From Neobacillus cucumis (GTDB taxonomy: Bacteria; Bacillota; Bacilli; Bacillales; Cytobacillaceae): 64,000 nt of DNA. The stretch's first letter is position 1; every line of letters starts with the position of its first letter. The stretch spans positions 248,001 through 312,000 of the forward strand of contig NZ_JAFBEX010000003.1 of NCBI RefSeq assembly GCF_016908975.1, read 5' to 3'. Shown piece by piece: positions 48,507 to 58,176 of this stretch. The position numbers and the translations under genes are program-made. The notes beneath the pieces are model-generated. The model had not been told where the DNA came from. It ran no database searches and was given only the letters and a program-made list of their open reading frames with translations.

Positions 48507-50918
48507 TTAGTTTCCGTCAATGGTTAAAAAATCATAAGGGGTAAGGTTTTCCATTCCAATCATGGGATTGACCCGCATCATTTCTTCTTCATAGGATAGC
48601 TCGCTAGAAATATCTATAGGGGGCTGTGTCACCATCGTAATTGATTCCTGCAGCTTTTGACAAAGCGTTGTTTGTCTTTTACTCTCATCCGCCCGTTCTA
48701 CTCCCATCCTAAGCGCATCTTCCTCCCCACAGATAATCAATGATTGTTTACTGCGGGTAATCGCGGTGTAGATTAAGTTTCTTTGCAGCATCCGATAATA
48801 GCTTCTTGTAATTGGGAGGATGACAATTGGAAATTCACTGCCCTGTGATTTGTGTACAGAGCAACAATAAGCATGAGTAATTTGAATTAAGTCTTGCCTT
48901 GTATATTCCACTTCATTGCCTTCAAAGGAAATATAAATCATATCTTGCTTTTCTGTATTTTCTTTAGCATATATGATGCTGATAATTTCGCCAATATCAC
49001 CATTAAAAACATTTTCTTCCGGCTGATTGACTAGTTGGAGTACCTTGTCGCCAATTCGGTATTTAACCTCGCCAAAGCTGATTTCCTTCCGCTTGCCATC
49101 GGGATTTGGGTTAAAGATTTCCTGCAATAAAACATTTAGGCGGTCAATTCCAGCCGGCCCCCGGTACATCGGTGCAAGCACTTGGATATCCTTTGCCGTA
49201 TATCCTTTATTTTTGGCGTTAAGAGCAACTTTTTCAACAACTTGAGCAACTTGTGCCGTTGAACACTTTATAAAGGAACGGTCCGCTTGTTTGGCGGTTA
49301 TATTTGGTGGGAGATAGCCTTTTTTGATATCATGGGCTAATTCGATAATCGACGACCCTTCTGCTTGACGGTAAATATCGGTAAGCCGAACCGTTGGAAT
49401 GGTTTGTGATTGGAGCAAGTCTTTTAATACTTGACCAGGTCCAACCGATGGAAGCTGATCCTCATCCCCTACCATAATGACTTGAATATGTTCGGGCAGA
49501 GCCTTAAATAATTGATTGGCAAGCCAAATATCGAGCATTGATGTCTCATCGACGATTATAATTTTCCCCTCTAACGGACTATTCTCATCGCGGTCAAATC
49601 CTTCTGTTCCATTAAAACCTAGTAAGCGGTGTATGGTCACAGCAGGAAGTCCTGTTGACTCGGTCATCCTCTTTGCCGCACGGCCTGTAGGGGCCGCAAG
49701 TAAAATCGGAAACGGTTCATCTTTTTTGAAATAATCCTTTGGCTCAAGCGAACAGCCGTGGAGTTCACCATAAAGTTCGACGATCCCTTTGATAACGGTG
49801 GTTTTACCCGTCCCCGGACCGCCTGTTAAAATCAACATCGGAGACATGAGCGCATTTTGAATGGCTTCTCTTTGTGATGGGGCATATTGCACACCTAGAC
49901 GCTCTTCTAAGCCGCCTAGTGCTAGGAGGAACTCAGATTCAGGGAATTGTTCACTGTATTCAGTTTGCTTCAATATTCGATTAACGCTAGTTACTAGACC
50001 TTTTTCCGCAAAGAATAAGGACGGGAGATAAATTCGTTTTTCCTCGCCAATTATTTTCCCCTCTTCTTGGAGTTTAATCAGTTCGTTTGAAATATGGATA
50101 TACTCAATTTGATCGCGTTGGTTTTCTTCGAGGAGCGACTTTACTTGTTCAAGCAAATCCTCTGCATGTATAAAGACATGGCCTGTTTGCATGCTTTCAT
50201 TTTCTAGAGTGTAAAGACAAGCTGCTTTGATGCGGTCAGGGTGGCTGCCGGAAATCCCCAGCTGGTAGCCGAGCTCGTCCGCCCGTCCAAAACCGATTCC
50301 CTCAATGTCCTCAACCAGCTGATAAGGATTTTTTTGAATAGTCGATAGCGTTTCCTCTTTATAGGCTTGATAGATACGCATGGAAATTTGCGGTCCGAAA
50401 CCATATTGGTTCAAAGCTACCATAACTTGCTCAAGCCCCTGATGTTCCATCAAGGTATCATAAAGCGTTTTGGCTTTTTCCGGAGGAAGCTTTGGAATGG
50501 AATCAAGTAGTGACGGCTGATTGAGTATCTTTGAAATCGCATTTTCGCCAAGAGTTTCCACAATGTTCTCCGCTGTCTTTTTCCCGATGCCTTTGAACAT
50601 TTCCCCTGATAGATAAGCAATTACCCCTTGTTTGGTCTGGGGCATGTCCTTTCGAAAATGTTTGGTATGGAACTGTAGGCCAAACTTTGGATGTTCTTTA
50701 AATTCTCCAAAGAATATGTAGGTTTCTTGTTCGTGAATTTTCGGAAAATAACCGGTTATCACCGCTTCTTTGTCATCGTATTGATCATTGGTTTCGTCGA
50801 CGCGGATTCGAAGAACAGTGTATAGATTTTGTTCATTATGAAAAATGGTGACAATCGGTCTTCCCTTCACGAACTTTCCTTGTTCGGCAAATAAATCAAG
50901 GGTGTCTTGCATTTCCAT
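48507..50918 (-). CDS. recD2: ATP-dependent DNA helicase RecD2 (YrrC)
   Basis: Superfamily 1B 5'-3' helicase of 803 residues, involved in replication fork maintenance and mismatch repair in B. subtilis. A long N-terminal region with OB and helix-hairpin-helix-like segments precedes Walker A GGPGTGKTT (near residue 358), DETSMLD (Walker B), QVIMVGDEDQLPSVGPG, and a C-terminal HKSQGSEFP motif. The ATG follows AGGAGGAAGCAGA. Confidence 0.96.
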   Translation of the reverse strand: MEMQDTLDLFAEQGKFVKGRPIVTIFHNEQNLYTVLRIRVDETNDQYDDKEAVITGYFPKIHEQETYIFFGEFKEHPKFGLQFHTKHFRKDMPQTKQGVIAYLSGEMFKGIGKKTAENIVETLGENAISKILNQPSLLDSIPKLPPEKAKTLYDTLMEHQGLEQVMVALNQYGFGPQISMRIYQAYKEETLSTIQKNPYQLVEDIEGIGFGRADELGYQLGISGSHPDRIKAACLYTLENESMQTGHVFIHAEDLLEQVKSLLEENQRDQIEYIHISNELIKLQEEGKIIGEEKRIYLPSLFFAEKGLVTSVNRILKQTEYSEQFPESEFLLALGGLEERLGVQYAPSQREAIQNALMSPMLILTGGPGTGKTTVIKGIVELYGELHGCSLEPKDYFKKDEPFPILLAAPTGRAAKRMTESTGLPAVTIHRLLGFNGTEGFDRDENSPLEGKIIIVDETSMLDIWLANQLFKALPEHIQVIMVGDEDQLPSVGPGQVLKDLLQSQTIPTVRLTDIYRQAEGSSIIELAHDIKKGYLPPNITAKQADRSFIKCSTAQVAQVVEKVALNAKNKGYTAKDIQVLAPMYRGPAGIDRLNVLLQEIFNPNPDGKRKEISFGEVKYRIGDKVLQLVNQPEENVFNGDIGEIISIIYAKENTEKQDMIYISFEGNEVEYTRQDLIQITHAYCCSVHKSQGSEFPIVILPITRSYYRMLQRNLIYTAITRSKQSLIICGEEDALRMGVERADESKRQTTLCQKLQESITMVTQPPIDISSELSYEEEMMRVNPMIGMENLTPYDFLTIDGN

Positions 50919-50948
50919 TCTGCTTCCTCCTTTCGTCTGTATTTATAA

Positions 50949-51602
50949 TTATTGAATTTGTTCGAGTAACTTTTTTGCGTGACCTGCCAGAACATGATCG
51001 GGCTGAATTTCGAGTGCTTTGTTAAACATTGTAAGGGCTTCGGCCTGATTTTCTTTGAATGCGTAGGAAACACCCAAGTTATAATAAGCATCTGAATGGT
51101 TCGGATCCAGTTCGATACATTTAGTTAGTTGAATAATTGCTTCATCAATGAGTTCATTTTGAGCCAGGCATAATCCATATTGAAAGCATGCTTCTGCGTC
51201 ATGTTCGTTTAGCTCGACACTTCGCTGCAAGTATGGAAGGGCTAGTCTTCCTTGGTCTAACTGTATGAGGGTTAGGCCTAACATAAAGTATGTGTCGCTT
51301 GAATCAAGCCCTTTTCGCATGGCTTGCTCAAAACTATGTTTCGCTTCCTCAAAGCGGTCATGACTAAAGAGCAGGTTTCCGATACTATAGTAAGCTGCAG
51401 CAGCGTTTTCGTCGATTTCGATGGCTTTTTGATAAAATTTGAGGGCTTTTTCATCGTCGCCTACTGCTGAGAGAACATTGCCAAAATTGATATAGGCTAC
51501 TGGGTCTTTCGGGTTTTCTTCAATTGCATCGTTAAAGGCTTTGGCTGCCTCTTCCCAGTTACCTTCTTGCATGTATTGTACACCTAATTGGTTTTTATCC
51601 AT
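50949..51602 (-). CDS. yrrB: Tetratricopeptide repeat protein YrrB
   Basis: 217 residues, almost entirely six or more TPR units (for example AYINFGNVLSAVGDDEKALK and AYYSIGNLLFSHDRFEEA). This gives a superhelical protein-interaction scaffold. In Bacillus it is next to recD2 and mnmA. No catalytic residues. I chose the ATG at 51602 after TTGGAGTGGACAAA. Confidence 0.93.
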   Translation of the reverse strand: MDKNQLGVQYMQEGNWEEAAKAFNDAIEENPKDPVAYINFGNVLSAVGDDEKALKFYQKAIEIDENAAAAYYSIGNLLFSHDRFEEAKHSFEQAMRKGLDSSDTYFMLGLTLIQLDQGRLALPYLQRSVELNEHDAEACFQYGLCLAQNELIDEAIIQLTKCIELDPNHSDAYYNLGVSYAFKENQAEALTMFNKALEIQPDHVLAGHAKKLLEQIQ

Positions 51603-51709
51603 TTTGTCCACTCCAATCTACATGAAAGTATAACATATTTTTGTTTGAAATTATGTTTTGGATTTTGGACGGTTTACGACCATTACTTTGATAGTCTTTA
51701 TTATTTGAA

Positions 51710-51793
51710 TTCCTCCTGTTTGGGGACTAATTCCGCCGACTTTTGCGTTTATTCCACCTGATTTTCTGTTTTTTCCGCCAAACAGTAAAAAAG
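51710..51793. repeat. Four tandem imperfect 21-base units
   Basis: Each unit starts TTCC(T/G/A)CC at 51710, 51731, 51752 and 51773, in exact 21-base steps, for example TTCCGCCGACTTTTGCGTTT. It lies between yrrB and the mnmA terminator. No ORF uses it. Confidence 0.75.
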
Positions 51794-51822
51794 ACCCGAC
51801 TCCATTGAAGGAATCTGGGTCA
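51792..51822 (-). terminator. Terminator of mnmA
   Basis: GACCCAGATTCC/GGAGTCGGGTC is followed by TTTTTTAC on the minus strand. Confidence 0.85.
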
Positions 51823-51827
51823 TAAAA

Positions 51828-52970
<1,143 letters not shown>

Positions 52971-52980
52971 CTATAAAAAT

Positions 52981-54123
52981 CTATTTTTTCAGGCGCTTCA
53001 CGATTTGCGTAATGGCTTTGGCTGCTTTACTTACCTCTTCTGTCGTAGTTGTAAAGCCAAAGCTGAAGCGAATCGAATTGGTCAGCCGCGCTGATTGTTT
53101 ACCAAACATGGCAACAAGAACATGGGAAGGCTCAATCGAACCTGCAGTACATGCTGAACCGCTTGAAACAGCCACTCCTGCTAAATCAAGATTAACCAGC
53201 ATTGCCTCCACACTCGTTCCCGGAAAGCTTAAGTTTAATACATGTGGGAGTGAATATTCAAGTGAACCGTTTATGTTAAATTCAACCTGCCCCTCATGGA
53301 GCTTCTCTAGTAAAGTCTTCTTTAGCGAAATGAACTTCTCACGCTTTTCTGACCGCTCTTCATTTGCTATTAATACCGCCTCATGAAATCCAACAATAGA
53401 GGCAACGTTTTCCGTACCGGCACGGCGTTTTCTTTCTTGGTCACCGCCAAAGAGGCGTGGAGCTAATTTAACCGTTGACCTGGCAAAAAGAAAACCAACT
53501 CCTTTTGGGCCATTAATTTTATGAGCGGAAACGGATAATAAATCAATATTGCTTTCCTTAACATCAATGTTTTCAATGCCATACGCTTGAACAGCATCTG
53601 TATGAAAAATAGCCTGATGATTGGTAAGTAATTGACCAATTTCATTTATAGGCTGCAGAGTTCCTACTTCGTTATTTCCGTACATAATGGATACAAGAAT
53701 CGTATCATCTCTTAATGCCGCTTGGAGGTCAGCTATGGAAATTCGTCCTGTTTCATCGACTGGCAGATAGGTAACTTCATAGCCCATTTTTTCTAACTTG
53801 TTACAGGCATGAAGCACAGCATGGTGTTCCACTTGTGTAGTAATAATATGCCTACCTTTTGATTGGGAGCTTTCAGCCACACCAAATAATGCCATATTAT
53901 CTGCTTCTGTTCCACCACCAGTAAAAATAATCTCATTTTCCTGGGCTCCAATGCTGCGGGCAAGCGCGGCACGTGCTAAGTCAATATAGTGACGTGCTTC
54001 TCTTCCGTAGGAATGAATGCTCGAAGGGTTTCCGAAAGTTGCATTCATAATAGTGACCATTTTGTCGATTACCTTTGGGTGCATCGGACTCGTTGCAGCA
54101 TGGTCGAGATAGATTCGTTCCAT
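52981..54123 (-). CDS. yrvO: Cysteine desulfurase YrvO (MnmA partner)
   Basis: NifS/IscS family PLP enzyme of 380 residues. It moves sulfur from cysteine to an active-site cysteine. PLP lysine is in VSAHKINGPKGVGF, and the persulfide cysteine is in SSGSACTAGS. HAATSPMHP at the start is typical. Its place directly upstream of mnmA marks it as the dedicated tRNA-thiolation desulfurase rather than SufS. Confidence 0.94.
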   Translation of the reverse strand: MERIYLDHAATSPMHPKVIDKMVTIMNATFGNPSSIHSYGREARHYIDLARAALARSIGAQENEIIFTGGGTEADNMALFGVAESSQSKGRHIITTQVEHHAVLHACNKLEKMGYEVTYLPVDETGRISIADLQAALRDDTILVSIMYGNNEVGTLQPINEIGQLLTNHQAIFHTDAVQAYGIENIDVKESNIDLLSVSAHKINGPKGVGFLFARSTVKLAPRLFGGDQERKRRAGTENVASIVGFHEAVLIANEERSEKREKFISLKKTLLEKLHEGQVEFNINGSLEYSLPHVLNLSFPGTSVEAMLVNLDLAGVAVSSGSACTAGSIEPSHVLVAMFGKQSARLTNSIRFSFGFTTTTEEVSKAAKAITQIVKRLKK

Positions 54124-54230
54124 TTATTACACCTTCAATCAAAATATTTCTCTATTTTACAATTCAAATTACTGTAGGATTACTACATTCTTCGACGTAT
54201 CTAGTAAATCCGTTACGTTTATTTTTAACC

Positions 54231-54650
54231 TTAAATATAAAACATATAACCTTCTGGCTCATGATCATTACTATGACTAGCAAGATCTTCTAGGGTCGTA
54301 TTATCCAACACATTTTTAATAGCATCGCGAATACGAATCCACAGCTCGCGTTTAGCTGGTTCTTCATCCTCTATCCCTTCAACCGGTGTTATCGGACCCT
54401 CAAGTACACGAATAACATCGCCTGCGGTAATTTTCGAAGGTGGACTTGTTAATTCATAGCCTCCATATGCCCCTCTAATACTTTTTACTAAACCAGCATT
54501 TCGTAATGGTGCAATTAATTGCTCTAAATAATGCTCAGAAAGTTCATTTGCCTGAGCTATCGTTTTTAAAGAAGTAGGACCTTCACCATGTTTTTTTGCC
54601 AATTCAATCATGATCGTCAGACCATAACGACCTTTTGTAGAAATTTTCAT
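54231..54650 (-). CDS. cymR: Rrf2-family repressor CymR (sulfur metabolism)
   Basis: Winged-helix regulator of cysteine metabolism. In B. subtilis it acts with CysK and controls mccAB and other sulfur genes. The sequence MKISTKGRYGLTIMIELAKK plus VKSIRGAYGGYELT and CymR-type C-terminus (LASHSNDHEPEGYMFYI) is very close to B. subtilis CymR. It lacks the Rrf2 cysteine triad of IscR. I chose the ATG at 54650 after GGGGTG. Targets in this window probably include mtnN-mccA-mccB. Confidence 0.96.
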   Translation of the reverse strand: MKISTKGRYGLTIMIELAKKHGEGPTSLKTIAQANELSEHYLEQLIAPLRNAGLVKSIRGAYGGYELTSPPSKITAGDVIRVLEGPITPVEGIEDEEPAKRELWIRIRDAIKNVLDNTTLEDLASHSNDHEPEGYMFYI

Positions 54651-54858
54651 CTTTAGCACCCCTATTCGTTAATGTATCTATAATAAATAAAATCTCAGTA
54701 ATTTGATAGGCATTCAAAATTATATCATATTCTTCTTTAATATGCTTTTCTAAGGGAAAATGGTAAAGTTAAATTTAGAAGAAATAGTAGGGATAAATAG
54801 AATTGAATTTTATTAACATCGAACTAATCCATTAGTTCAAATAGTTGGAGAGATGATT

Positions 54859-55170
54859 ATGCAGCAAAAACCATTAGCATTCCGTATGCGTCCGCGTACA
54901 ATTGAGGAAGTTGTTGGGCAGCAGCATTTGGTTGGAGAAGGAAAGATTATTGCTAGGATGGTAAAGGCCAAACAGCTGACCTCAATGATTTTATACGGGC
55001 CGCCTGGCATTGGAAAAACCTCCATTGCCAGTGCCATTGCTGGAAGTACAAAATATGCCTTTCGGACACTGAACGCAGTCACAAACAATAAAAAAGATAT
55101 GGAGATTGTTGCCGCAGAAGCGAAAATGTCCGGCAAAGTAATCCTCCTATTAGATGAAGTTCTTGTATAA
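54859..55170 (+). pseudogene. rarA: Truncated rarA (mgsA), AAA+ replication-recombination ATPase
   Basis: About the first 100 residues match RarA: MRPRTIEEVVGQQHLVGE, Walker A GPPGIGKTS, NNKKDMEIVAAEAKMSGKV and Walker B ILLLDEV. Directly after DEV the frame reads LV and stops, where RarA should continue with HRL and about 320 more residues. The sensor, helical and tetramer domains are absent here. The start has TTGGAGAG upstream and divergent cymR beside it, the normal order. The break is the border of the accessory region. Confidence 0.88.
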
Positions 55171-55708
55171 CCATTCCTGGAGTTAAAAGAGTGGAACTCC
55201 TGTCTCTTTCTTATTTTATAAGGATTAGATAATATCCATAATCAAAACACATGGATAAAAAACTAGTTTATTATCATGAAGGGTAAATATCCTAGATGTT
55301 ATATTAAATTAAAAAGAAATATGAAAGGGAATTAATTAAATAATAAGTTCAGTTGGAGGAGAATGTAGCCCACAGCGGGAGGCGTATCCGCAGATGCGAA
55401 GCATCGAGGACCTTAGAAAACAAAAAGAATGTACATAATAATAGGTAGAAATCTTAATGAAAATAATTAACTATATATAACTAGCTCCAAACAACAATCT
55501 TTCATACCTAGATTAAAATAACAATCTTAACAAGTAAATTTCTCAAAAATATATTTAAAAGACGTGTCCATTTTTTTGAACACGTCTTTTTAAATGAAGA
55601 AATATTTTTAAAAAATAAGATTACCTTAATATTTTGATGTATTGGTACCATTATACCTAGAATTAATTTTCACTATTATTATGTCAAACTACCTATTTTT
55701 ACTAGAAA
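55171..55708. other. Gene-free stretch after the rarA break
   Basis: 540 bases with no supportable gene. It contains a GGAGTT/AACTCC hairpin (about 55181-55203). A GC-richer piece follows around 55353-55415, including AGCGGGAGGCGTATCCGCAG. There is also a strong terminator (55557-55590) with no gene before it. It looks like debris from one or more deletions or insertions. Confidence 0.6.
55557..55592. terminator. Orphan bidirectional terminator
   Basis: AAAAGACGTGT/ACACGTCTTTT stem with T-runs on both sides. It shields the CBASS genes from upstream transcription. Confidence 0.8.
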
Positions 55709-55750
55709 TTGTATATAATTGGAGGTGTTGAATTTATTGGAGGTGTTTTT

Positions 55751-56821
55751 TTGACATTAAATACTATTACATGGATTATTGCAGCCTTTTTTCTGATCGG
55801 TGGATTATTTTTGATAATAAAACATTTCGCTCAGAAACAAAAAGAAGAATCTTTATCTTATACGTTTATCACGATTGGGCTCGAACTTATTACCACTTCA
55901 TTCGGAACTTTTGATGACAAAGTTTTTGCTTTTCTTACCAACACACAAGTTAATACCAATTATGTTCAAATGGTTGTTGGCGGTATATTATCCATCCTGG
56001 GTGTCTTCTTATTATTATATATTAAAAGCAGGATTTATGTCATTAACATCAACGGGTATTCTGATTACCGAATCGAAAAGCATTATAAAGACCTAAACTT
56101 GAGTGCATTTGAATTCAAGGAAAGAGAGATTGATTTTATCAGGCCTTATCGTAAAGGAATGGATTCAACAGTTGCTGATGAGATACAGGATATAATCACA
56201 GAAAAAATGGCCACTTTCAAAGCTGAGAGTAGCGATAAGAGCAGAGCCTATACAGGAATCGCTCCAATCCCATTTATTTTTGTGGCAGGCAAACTTTTGG
56301 GCAAAGAAAAAATTGAAAGATATTTTGAATATGATAAATTCAAGCAATCCTACTATCCGCTTACAATTTGTAAAAAGAAGAGAAAGCCATATACATCCTT
56401 AGAATTAACCCCACCTTTAAATCAAGTCGTACCTTTAACCGCATACGAAGTTGTGTTGGCTGTTAGTATTACACAACAAATAACTAATGGGAATTTATCT
56501 CAATTTACATGTCCAATTATTCATTTAGCTATCACTCACCCAACAGATAACACAATTAAATATACCGATCAGCTTGAATCGTATACCCATACGATTTACC
56601 AACTTTTAATAGATGGGCTTCCTAAGAGGTTTTCCAATTTAACAAAAATTCATCTTGTGTACGCAGGACAAAGTTGCTTAGCTTTTGAGGTTGGAAAATT
56701 ACTTGATGACCATCGAATGGTTGAAGTAATTAGTTATCAATTTACTGCACAGTCAACTCCCAAATATCCGTGGGGTATCGTGCTAAATGGGAATCGTAAA
56801 GGAACCTATATAGAATCATAA
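55751..56821 (+). CDS. CBASS effector: transmembrane-SAVED protein (Cap14-like)
   Basis: Predicted membrane effector of a cyclic-oligonucleotide defence system. Two or three hydrophobic spans (about residues 6-24, weak 36-52, 75-93) precede a cytoplasmic part. The last about 170 residues resemble SAVED domains, including YAGQSCLAFEVGKLLDDHR and a terminal YPWGIVLN. SAVED binds the cyclic nucleotide made by the CD-NTase; the spans would then damage the membrane and stop phage spread. I chose the TTG at 55751, 7 bases after GGAGG; a second identical ribosome site lies 18 bases upstream. The length is 356 residues. It lies 26 bases before the CD-NTase gene. Confidence 0.8.
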   Translation: MTLNTITWIIAAFFLIGGLFLIIKHFAQKQKEESLSYTFITIGLELITTSFGTFDDKVFAFLTNTQVNTNYVQMVVGGILSILGVFLLLYIKSRIYVININGYSDYRIEKHYKDLNLSAFEFKEREIDFIRPYRKGMDSTVADEIQDIITEKMATFKAESSDKSRAYTGIAPIPFIFVAGKLLGKEKIERYFEYDKFKQSYYPLTICKKKRKPYTSLELTPPLNQVVPLTAYEVVLAVSITQQITNGNLSQFTCPIIHLAITHPTDNTIKYTDQLESYTHTIYQLLIDGLPKRFSNLTKIHLVYAGQSCLAFEVGKLLDDHRMVEVISYQFTAQSTPKYPWGIVLNGNRKGTYIES

Positions 56822-56847
56822 TCTGGTTTAACAAGGAGACGGGGAAA

Positions 56848-58119
56848 ATGTTTGATCTAAGTTCCAAATTTAATACTTTCTATTCCAATCATGTTGTTCT
56901 AAGTGGAGTAGAACAAAAAAATCTAAACGAAAAAAAGAAGATAAATATCGACCGATTAGAGGACGGTTTAATTGAGTACAACAATGAGAAAAAAACCAAT
57001 TATCAATTTGTCGATGATATTGTTCAGGGTAGTATGGCTATGAGTACCGTAACCCAAAACGACAAAAATGAATACGATATTGATGTTGCTATCATTTTTG
57101 ATAAAGAAAATATTCCAGAAGGAACCACTGCAGTAAAAAATATAGTAGAAGATGCTTTAAGAAGAAAATGCAAACAATTTAATACTGAACCAGAGGCTCT
57201 TACGAATGCCGTTAGAGTCGAATATGCAGATGGCTATCACATCGATTTTGCTGTTTATAGAAGGTACAAAAATTTTTGGGACGTTTATGAATATGAACAT
57301 TGTGGAAGCCAATGGCGGCGAAGAGACCCCAGAGCCATTACTAATTGGTTTAATTCAAAAAATGCCACAACAGACGGAAAAATCCGAACCGTTGTAAGGT
57401 TATTGAAAATGTTCTGTAAATCAAGAAGTGGTTGGTTAATGCCAGGTGGGTTGATTCAATCTGCTTTAGTGGAAGAATGCATCCAGGAGAAAGAAAGAAT
57501 TGATGAAACCTTCTACTATACAATTAAAGCCATTCGTGACCGTCTACAATTCAATAAAGAAGTATACAACCCCGTCGATGCCTCAATCAGTCTATTGATG
57601 ACAAATAAGGACGTGCAAAAGGTAAGCAATCTTTATTCACGTTTAATCACTTATATAAATAAGTTAGATGTGTTGTTCAAAGACAATTGTACGGCGGTAC
57701 AAGCTATTTCAGCATGGAACGATTTTTTTAATCATTCATATTGGGCTGCATTTATTACGGAATCAGCTGAAAACAGAGCTGTTACTAAAAGCTTTACTAC
57801 ATCACCATATATGGTTCTTGTCGATGCAATGGTTGAATGGAAGCCAAATGCTAAAATCCCACTTAGGAATATTGGAGGCAGATTACCAAAGGGAAAAACG
57901 GTTTATTTTAAAGCAACCCCAAATTTTAAGGACTTTGATGTTATAACATGGGAAGTCCAAAACACTGGGGATGAATGTGGAACAGACACGAATCACATCC
58001 AAACTGGTAACTATATCCACGAAACAACACGTTATCGTGGAACGCATACAATGACATGTCGTGTATATCGCAAAGGCACCGAATTATGCAGGCAACAAAT
58101 TAAAGTTAATATTCGATAA
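56848..58119 (+). CDS. CBASS cyclic-oligonucleotide synthase (CD-NTase) with C-terminal AGS-C domain
   Basis: Nucleotidyltransferase of the cGAS/DncV-like family. The active site is G61-S62 in QGSMAMSTVT, D77 and D79 in YDIDVAIIFD, and D133 in YHIDFAVYR. A helical OAS-like region follows. The last about 105 residues look like the AGS-C sensor domain (LRNIGGRLPKGKTVYF, RGTHTMTCRVYRKG). The ATG follows AAGGAGACGGGGAAA. No Cap2/Cap3 or HORMA/TRIP13 genes are nearby, so this is a type I CBASS. The product nucleotide cannot be told from sequence. Confidence 0.85.
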   Translation: MFDLSSKFNTFYSNHVVLSGVEQKNLNEKKKINIDRLEDGLIEYNNEKKTNYQFVDDIVQGSMAMSTVTQNDKNEYDIDVAIIFDKENIPEGTTAVKNIVEDALRRKCKQFNTEPEALTNAVRVEYADGYHIDFAVYRRYKNFWDVYEYEHCGSQWRRRDPRAITNWFNSKNATTDGKIRTVVRLLKMFCKSRSGWLMPGGLIQSALVEECIQEKERIDETFYYTIKAIRDRLQFNKEVYNPVDASISLLMTNKDVQKVSNLYSRLITYINKLDVLFKDNCTAVQAISAWNDFFNHSYWAAFITESAENRAVTKSFTTSPYMVLVDAMVEWKPNAKIPLRNIGGRLPKGKTVYFKATPNFKDFDVITWEVQNTGDECGTDTNHIQTGNYIHETTRYRGTHTMTCRVYRKGTELCRQQIKVNIR

Positions 58120-58141
58120 TTAATTATTCATATATAAACAA

Positions 58142-58172
58142 AAAAGACTAATCCATTGGAATAGTCTTTTTT
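58142..58172. terminator. Terminator between CBASS and the HNH-like gene
   Basis: AAAAGACTA/TAGTCTTTT with T-runs in both directions. Confidence 0.8.
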
Positions 58173-58176
58173 GTTC

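Noticed and set aside
55353..55415. GC-richer patch in the rarA-CBASS gap as an insertion-sequence end
   Set aside because: No inverted partner, transposase fragment or second copy could be found in the window. A patch near 61150 has only loose similarity.
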